Shown: piece by piece, positions 34,144-39,110 of the stretch
How the letters are laid out: the number at the start of each line of letters is the position of its first letter
Position numbering within the stretch: position 1 is the first letter of the stretch
Origin: an uncultured Duncaniella sp.
GTDB taxonomy: Bacteria > Bacteroidota > Bacteroidia > Bacteroidales > Muribaculaceae
NCBI GenBank assembly: GCA_910587165.1
Contig: CAJUKP010000021.1
Span: 1-39,110 of the forward strand
Reading direction: 5' to 3'
Length of the DNA stretch: 39,110 bases
Translations under genes and position numbers: made by a program
The notes under the pieces: model-generated
What the model was told of the DNA's origin: nothing
Databases searched by the model: none
The model's input: only the letters and a program-made list of their open reading frames with translations

Positions 34144-35631
34144 ATGAAAGCATTAAACAAACTCACTGCTCCCAAGGCAGTCGCACCCGAGAGAATCATC
34201 CAGTTCGGTGAAGGAAACTTCCTCCGCGCATTTGTTGACTGGATCATCAAGAACATGAACGACAAGACCGACTTCAACTCATCGGTTGTTGTGCTCCAGG
34301 GCACCCCCGACGGCTTCGTTCTCGGACTTCTCGAGGCTCAGGACTGCCTCTACCACGTCAATCTCCAGGGTCGTGTGGAAGGCGAGGTGATCAACTCGCT
34401 TGACCGTATCGACGTCATCAGCCGTGGTATCAGCCCCTTCACGCAGACCGACGCTTTCCTTGCCCTTGCCGACCAGCCCGAGATGCGCTTCGTCATCTCC
34501 AACACCACCGAGGCCGGCATCGCATTCGATCCCGAGTGCAAACTCGCCGACCGCCCCGCAGCTTCCTATCCCGGCAAGCTCACCCAGCTTCTCTACCGTC
34601 GCTACAAGACCTTCAACGGCGATCCCGCCAAGGGCTTCATCATCATGCCCTGTGAGCTCATCTTCGAGAACGGCCATCACCTCAAGGAGATCGTGTTCAA
34701 ATATATCGACCTCTGGAAAGAAGAGCTCGGTGCCGACTACGAAGGATTCCGCAACTGGTTCGAGAACTACAACTACGTATGCGCCACCCTCGTTGACCGT
34801 ATCGTCCCCGGCTTCCCCCGCAAGGAGATCAACGAGATCCAGGAGAAACTCGGCTACAAGGACAATGTCGTTGTCCAGGGCGAGGCATTCCACCTCTGGG
34901 TGATCGAGCGCGCCTCCAACATCTCCATCGAGCAGCTCCGTGCCGAGTTCCCCGCCGAGAAGGCCGGCCTCCACGTGCTCATCACCGATTCGGAAGCTCC
35001 CTACCACGAGCGTAAGGTGACCCTGCTCAACGGCCCGCACACCGTGCTCTCACCCGTTGCCTACCTGAGCGGTGTCAACATCGTGCGCGATGCCTGCAAC
35101 CACCCTGTTATCGGCAAATATATCCACAAAGTGCAGTTCGACGAGCTCATGCAGACCCTCAACCTTCCCATGGATGAGCTGCAGAAATTCGGCTCCGACG
35201 TGCTCGAGCGCTTCAACAACCCCTACGTTGACCATCAGGTTACATCCATCATGCTCAACGCTTTCCCCAAATTCGAGACCCGCGACCTCCCCGGCCTCAA
35301 GGTTTATCTCGAGCGCAAGGGCGAGCTTCCCAAGGGAATCGTGCTCGGCCTCGCAGCCCTCATCACCTACTACAAGGGTGGCAACCGTGAGGACGGCGCT
35401 CCCATCGAGCCCAATGACGACCAGAAGATCATGGATCTCCTCAAGGAACTCTGGGCAACCGGCGACACCCGCAAGGTGGCCGAGGGTGTTCTTGCTGCCA
35501 AGGATCTCATCTGGGGTGTGAACGGCGATCTCAACGAGATCCCCGGCCTCACCGATATGGTGGTCTACTATCTCGACAGCATCCGCGACAAGGGTATGCT
35601 CGAGACCGTAAAGGAAGTTGTAGAAGCATAA
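34144..35631 (+). CDS. uxaB: Tagaturonate reductase (altronate oxidoreductase)
   Basis: 495 residues, cytoplasmic. The mannitol-dehydrogenase-type Rossmann start IIQFGEGNFLRAFVDWII (~19-36) binds NAD(H). The middle carries FENYNYVCATLVDRIVPGFP (~208-227), and the C-terminal helical domain has KVTLLNGPHTVLSP (~292-305), with the Lys and Asn-Gly-x-His block of this superfamily. It reduces D-tagaturonate, made by UxaC, to D-altronate. Length and context with uxaA and uxaC fit UxaB rather than UxuB (fructuronate). Ten bases separate it from uxaA. Confidence 0.93.
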   Translation: MKALNKLTAPKAVAPERIIQFGEGNFLRAFVDWIIKNMNDKTDFNSSVVVLQGTPDGFVLGLLEAQDCLYHVNLQGRVEGEVINSLDRIDVISRGISPFTQTDAFLALADQPEMRFVISNTTEAGIAFDPECKLADRPAASYPGKLTQLLYRRYKTFNGDPAKGFIIMPCELIFENGHHLKEIVFKYIDLWKEELGADYEGFRNWFENYNYVCATLVDRIVPGFPRKEINEIQEKLGYKDNVVVQGEAFHLWVIERASNISIEQLRAEFPAEKAGLHVLITDSEAPYHERKVTLLNGPHTVLSPVAYLSGVNIVRDACNHPVIGKYIHKVQFDELMQTLNLPMDELQKFGSDVLERFNNPYVDHQVTSIMLNAFPKFETRDLPGLKVYLERKGELPKGIVLGLAALITYYKGGNREDGAPIEPNDDQKIMDLLKELWATGDTRKVAEGVLAAKDLIWGVNGDLNEIPGLTDMVVYYLDSIRDKGMLETVKEVVEA

Positions 35632-35641
35632 TCAACATCTG

Positions 35642-37156
35642 ATGAAGGACTTTCTTAAAATCAACTCCGCCGACAACGTGGCGGTGGCAATCAATCCCCT
35701 CTCGAAGGGGACGGTTGTCACCGTCGACGGCGCCGGCGATGTCACACTTCTGACTGATATCCCCGCAGGCCACAAGTTTGCTCTCAAAGACATCGCAGAA
35801 GGTGAGAATGTGATCAAATACGGCTTCCCTATCGGCCATGCGCGTCATGCCGTGGCCCGTGGCAGCTTCCTTGACCACAACGACATACAGACCAACCTCA
35901 AAGGTCAGCTCGACTATTCCGATATCTCCATCAAGAACGACCACTGCCCTGCTCCCGGCTCGGCTCTCCAGGGCAAGGAGGCTACTTTCGAGGGATATGT
36001 GCGTCCCGACGGCCAGGTGGGTATCCGCAACGAGGTCTGGGTGATCCCCACCGTGGGTTGCGTCAACGGCATCATCAAGCAGATAGTCGACCGCGTCAAC
36101 GCCGAGACCGGAGCTGAAGGTGTCGACGGTATCTTCAGTTTCCCCCACAACTATGGCTGCTCCCAGCTCGGCGATGACCACGAGAACACCAAGAAGATAC
36201 TCCGCGACATGGTGCACCATCCCAATGCAGGCGGTATCCTCATCGTAGGTCTCGGTTGCGAGAACAACCAGCCCCGTGTATTCGAGGAATTCTGTGGCGA
36301 CTATGACCGCAACCGTGTCAAGTTCATGGTGTGTCAGGAGATCGAGGGCGACGAGGTTGAAGTAGGCGTGAAGATGCTCAAGGAGCTATATGAGCAGGCC
36401 CGTACCTTCAAGCGCACCACCTGCCCGGCATCCAAGCTCCGCATCGGCCTCAAGTGTGGAGGTTCGGACGGATTCTCCGGTATCACCGCCAATCCTCTGC
36501 TCGGCGAGTTCTCCGACTGGCTCTGCGACGAGGAGGGAGGCACAACAGTGCTCACCGAGGTGCCCGAGATGTTCGGCGCCGAGACCATCCTCATGGAGCG
36601 TTGCGCATCACCCGCACTGCTCGGCCAGACCATCTCGCTCATCAACAACTTCAAGGAATACTTCCTCAGCCACGGTGAGCCCGTAGGTGAGAACCCCTCG
36701 CCCGGCAACAAGGCCGGCGGTATTTCCACTCTTGAGGAGAAGGCCCTCGGCTGCACCCAGAAATCGGGCAAGAGCCCCGTGTTCGGTGTGCTTGAATATG
36801 GCGAGCGCATCAAGGAGCACGGACTCAACCTGCTCTCCGCTCCCGGCAACGACCTTGTGGCTGCCACAGCCCTGGCTGCCTCAGGCTGCCAGATGGTGCT
36901 CTTCACCACAGGCCGCGGCACCCCCTTCGCCACCTTCGTGCCCACCATCAAGGTGTCAACCAACTCAGGCCTCGCCGCCCGCAAACCCATGTGGATCGAC
37001 TTCAACGCCGGTCAGCTTGTCGAGGACAAGACCATGCTCGACGTGCGCAACCAGTTCATCGACTACGTGCTGCGCGTAGCCTCCGGCGAACAGGCCAACT
37101 CCGAGAAGGCTGGCATCCACGAAATCTCCATCTTCAAGAACGGAGTAACCCTTTGA
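35642..37156 (+). CDS. uxaA: Altronate dehydratase
   Basis: 504 residues, full-length UxaA. An N-terminal SAF domain (~10-95) contains IAEGENVIKYGFPIGHA. The main domain (~115-500) contains EVWVIPTVGCVN, PHNYGCSQLGDDHENTKK (~160-177) and LGCENNQP with conserved Cys residues, then LKCGGSDGFSGITANP (~270-285), the family signature. It dehydrates D-altronate to 2-keto-3-deoxy-D-gluconate, with an iron or manganese cofactor in characterised homologues. It is followed after 26 bp by uxaC. The KDG kinase and aldolase that would finish the pathway are not in the window. Confidence 0.95.
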   Translation: MKDFLKINSADNVAVAINPLSKGTVVTVDGAGDVTLLTDIPAGHKFALKDIAEGENVIKYGFPIGHARHAVARGSFLDHNDIQTNLKGQLDYSDISIKNDHCPAPGSALQGKEATFEGYVRPDGQVGIRNEVWVIPTVGCVNGIIKQIVDRVNAETGAEGVDGIFSFPHNYGCSQLGDDHENTKKILRDMVHHPNAGGILIVGLGCENNQPRVFEEFCGDYDRNRVKFMVCQEIEGDEVEVGVKMLKELYEQARTFKRTTCPASKLRIGLKCGGSDGFSGITANPLLGEFSDWLCDEEGGTTVLTEVPEMFGAETILMERCASPALLGQTISLINNFKEYFLSHGEPVGENPSPGNKAGGISTLEEKALGCTQKSGKSPVFGVLEYGERIKEHGLNLLSAPGNDLVAATALAASGCQMVLFTTGRGTPFATFVPTIKVSTNSGLAARKPMWIDFNAGQLVEDKTMLDVRNQFIDYVLRVASGEQANSEKAGIHEISIFKNGVTL

Positions 37157-37182
37157 AAACCTTTTAAAACCAATACCAGAAT

Positions 37183-38598
37183 ATGAAGCCTTTCATGGAC
37201 GAAAACTTCCTGCTGCAGACTGAGACAGCACAGAAGCTTTACCACGAACACGCGGCCAAAATGCCCATCATCGACTACCACTGCCACCTCATCCCCAAGA
37301 TGGTAGCCGACGACCATAGATTCAAGTCGATCACCGAGATTTGGCTCGGCGGCGACCACTACAAATGGCGTGCCATGCGCTCTAACGGTGTGGACGAGCG
37401 TTTCTGCACCGGAACCGACACCTCCGATTGGGAGAAGTTCGAGAAATGGGCCGAAACCGTACCCTATACTTTCCGCAACCCCCTCTACCACTGGACACAC
37501 CTCGAGCTCAAGACTGCCTTCGGAATTGACAAACTCCTCAATCCCGAGACTGCCCGCGAGATCTTTGACGAGTGCAACGACAAGCTCCTCAACGATCCCA
37601 ACATGACCGCACGCGGTCTGATGCGCCGTTACAACGTCGAGACCGTCTGCACCACCGACGATCCCGTCGACTCGCTCGAATATCACAAGCAGGTGCGCGA
37701 CAGCGGTTTCGAGATCAAGATGCTCCCCACCTGGCGTCCCGACAAGGCCATGGCCGTCGAGGTGCCCGCCGAGTTCCGTGCATACGTGGAGAAGCTCGCT
37801 GAAGTATCCGGAGTAAACATTTCCAAATTCCAGGATATGGTCGACGCCCTCAAGAAGCGTCACGACTTCTTCGAGGAGATGGGCTGCCGCCTCTCCGACC
37901 ACGGCATCGAGGAATTCTATGCCGAAGACTACACCGACGAGGAGATCAACGCTATCTTCGACAAGGTATATGGCGGCAAGGAGCTCACAAAGGAAGAGAT
38001 CCTCAAGTTCAAGAGCGCGATGATGATCGTGTTCGGCGAGATGGACTATGAGTCGGGCTGGACACAGCAGTTCCACTACGGTGCCATCCGCAACAACAAC
38101 ACCAAGATGTTCAAGCTCCTCGGCCCCGATACCGGTTTTGACTCGATCGGCGAGTTCACCACCGCCAAATCGTGTGCCAAGTATCTCGACAAGCTCAACA
38201 CTCGCGGCAAGCTCACCAAGACCATCCTCTACAACCTCAACCCCAGCGCCAACGAGGTAATCGCCACAATGCTCGGCAACTTCCAGGACGGCACCGTGGC
38301 CGGCAAGATCCAGTTCGGTTCCGGATGGTGGTTCCTTGATCAGAAGGACGGCATGGAGAAGCAGATGAACGCCCTCTCCCTCCTCGGTCTGCTCAGCCGC
38401 TTTGTCGGTATGCTCACCGATTCCCGCTCGTTCCTCTCCTACCCCCGTCACGAATACTTCCGCCGCACCCTCTGCAACCTCGTGGGCAACGATGTCGAGA
38501 ACGGACTCATCCCCTACACCGGTTACGAGGAGAAACGTGTCAACCAGATGATTGAGGATATCTGCTACAACAACGCCAAAAACTACTTCAAGTTCTAA
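37183..38598 (+). CDS. uxaC: Uronate isomerase
   Basis: 471 residues, an amidohydrolase-fold TIM barrel. PIIDYHCHLIP (~28-38) carries the His-x-His metal pair; EIWLGGDHYKWRAMR (~53-67) and ETVCTTDDPVDS (~156-167) are strongly conserved. The C-terminal third has GSGWWFLDQKDGMEKQMNAL and YPRHEYFRR (~421-429). It interconverts galacturonate and tagaturonate (and glucuronate and fructuronate). It feeds UxaB, encoded two genes upstream; only three bases separate it from the transporter gene. Confidence 0.97.
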   Translation: MKPFMDENFLLQTETAQKLYHEHAAKMPIIDYHCHLIPKMVADDHRFKSITEIWLGGDHYKWRAMRSNGVDERFCTGTDTSDWEKFEKWAETVPYTFRNPLYHWTHLELKTAFGIDKLLNPETAREIFDECNDKLLNDPNMTARGLMRRYNVETVCTTDDPVDSLEYHKQVRDSGFEIKMLPTWRPDKAMAVEVPAEFRAYVEKLAEVSGVNISKFQDMVDALKKRHDFFEEMGCRLSDHGIEEFYAEDYTDEEINAIFDKVYGGKELTKEEILKFKSAMMIVFGEMDYESGWTQQFHYGAIRNNNTKMFKLLGPDTGFDSIGEFTTAKSCAKYLDKLNTRGKLTKTILYNLNPSANEVIATMLGNFQDGTVAGKIQFGSGWWFLDQKDGMEKQMNALSLLGLLSRFVGMLTDSRSFLSYPRHEYFRRTLCNLVGNDVENGLIPYTGYEEKRVNQMIEDICYNNAKNYFKF

Positions 38599-38601
38599 CG
38601 T

Positions 38602-39110
38602 ATGGCTGCAGCAACCTCACCCCTCGCGGCGGCCAACCAGAAGATGACCAATTTCCGCTGGACCATCTGCGCCCTCCTCTTCCTTGCCACGACCGTCAAC
38701 TACATGGACCGTCAGGTGCTCTCGCTCACCTGGAAAGAGTTCATCTCACCTGAGTTCCACTGGACCGATGCCAACTATGGCCTCATCACGGCAGTCTTCT
38801 CCATCGTCTATGCGGTGGCCAACCTTCTGGCCGGCCGCTTCATCGACTGGATGGGCACCAAGAAAGGCTATCTCTGGGCCATCGGAGTGTGGTCAGCCGG
38901 CGCCTGCCTCCATGCAGTCTGCGGCATAGCCACCGAGGCCACCCTCGGTCTGCATGATGCGGCAGCACTCGTGCAGGCCACAGGCGACCTCGCCATCACC
39001 ATCGCCACCGTATCGGTCTACTTCTTCCTCGCGGCCCGTACCATCCTCGCTCTCGGCGAGGCCGGCAACTTCCCCGCCGCCATCAAGGTGACCGCCGAAT
39101 ACTTCCCCAA
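38602..39110 (+). CDS. exuT: ExuT-like hexuronate transporter (MFS), truncated by the window end
   Basis: The frame is open from ATG 38602 to the end, about 169 residues, and certainly continues. The first membrane segment contains the typical LATTVNYMDRQVLS of the hexuronate/ACS branch of the major facilitator superfamily. NYGLITAVFSIVYAVANLLAGRF forms the second (written in two overlapping parts here: NYGLITAVFSIVYA, then VANLLAGRF). GRFIDWMGTKKGY is the loop 2-3 signature, and ARTILALGEAGNFPAAIK is the fourth-helix region characteristic of ExuT/GudP-type carriers. It would import galacturonate with protons across the inner membrane. The 3-bp gap to uxaC shows it is part of the same operon. 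Confidence 0.9.
   Translation, partial: MAAATSPLAAANQKMTNFRWTICALLFLATTVNYMDRQVLSLTWKEFISPEFHWTDANYGLITAVFSIVYAVANLLAGRFIDWMGTKKGYLWAIGVWSAGACLHAVCGIATEATLGLHDAAALVQATGDLAITIATVSVYFFLAARTILALGEAGNFPAAIKVTAEYFP

Noticed and set aside
37063..38451. 462-codon antisense frame inside uxaC
   Set aside because: Shadow of a strongly recognised gene; its composition is low-complexity Leu/Val/Glu.

Overview
The window looks like a Bacteroidota chromosome, most plausibly a gut Bacteroidales of the Muribaculaceae type (taxonomy is inference). The supporting signs are a SusC/SusD pair, many lipoproteins with a Cys lipobox followed by acidic residues, promoter boxes of the TAnnTTTG type, few Shine-Dalgarno sequences, and coding DNA that is GC-rich for this phylum (judged by eye, not computed).

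Layout. 1-350 is an intergenic repeat patch and a promoter. 351-6115 (+) encodes two large GLUG-repeat lipoproteins whose genes overlap by 4 bp. 6208-9123 (-) holds a secreted lipoprotein of unknown function, a small lipoprotein, and an AT-richer pair: a polyvalent-protein-type kinase and a RelB-like antitoxin. They lie beside tRNA-Arg(TCT) at 9199-9272 (-). 9505-13900 (+) is a housekeeping cluster: parA, parB, a DUF5683 membrane protein and an MltD-like LysM transglycosylase. 13901-14462 carries a nested palindromic element, followed by a fimbrillin-like lipoprotein (14463-16163, +). 16203-19821 (-) is a tightly overlapped operon: K+/H+ antiporter, TrmH/SpoU rRNA methyltransferase and radA. 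19962-20810 (-) is a secreted CMD-cupin protein.

20979-39110 is a pectin/galacturonate utilisation locus in two divergent arms around 28244-28652. The minus arm encodes the SusC transporter, SusD and a third surface lipoprotein (DUF4957/DUF5123-like). The plus arm encodes a GH28-GH105 fusion, a GH43, a CE8 pectin methylesterase, then UxaB, UxaA, UxaC and the start of an ExuT-like hexuronate transporter cut by the window edge. Read together: CE8 removes methyl esters, GH28 cuts homogalacturonan, GH43 trims arabinose/xylose/galactose side groups, SusCD imports oligomers, GH105 removes unsaturated uronic ends, ExuT moves galacturonate into the cytoplasm, and UxaC-UxaB-UxaA convert it to 2-keto-3-deoxygluconate. 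No polysaccharide lyase, KDG kinase/aldolase or dedicated regulator is visible in the window.

The least explained items are the kinase/antitoxin pair, the hydrophobic glycine-rich insert inside the first GLUG protein, the nested palindrome at 13915-14253 (which shares a core with the repeats at the left edge), and the paired palindromes in the presumed susC leader.
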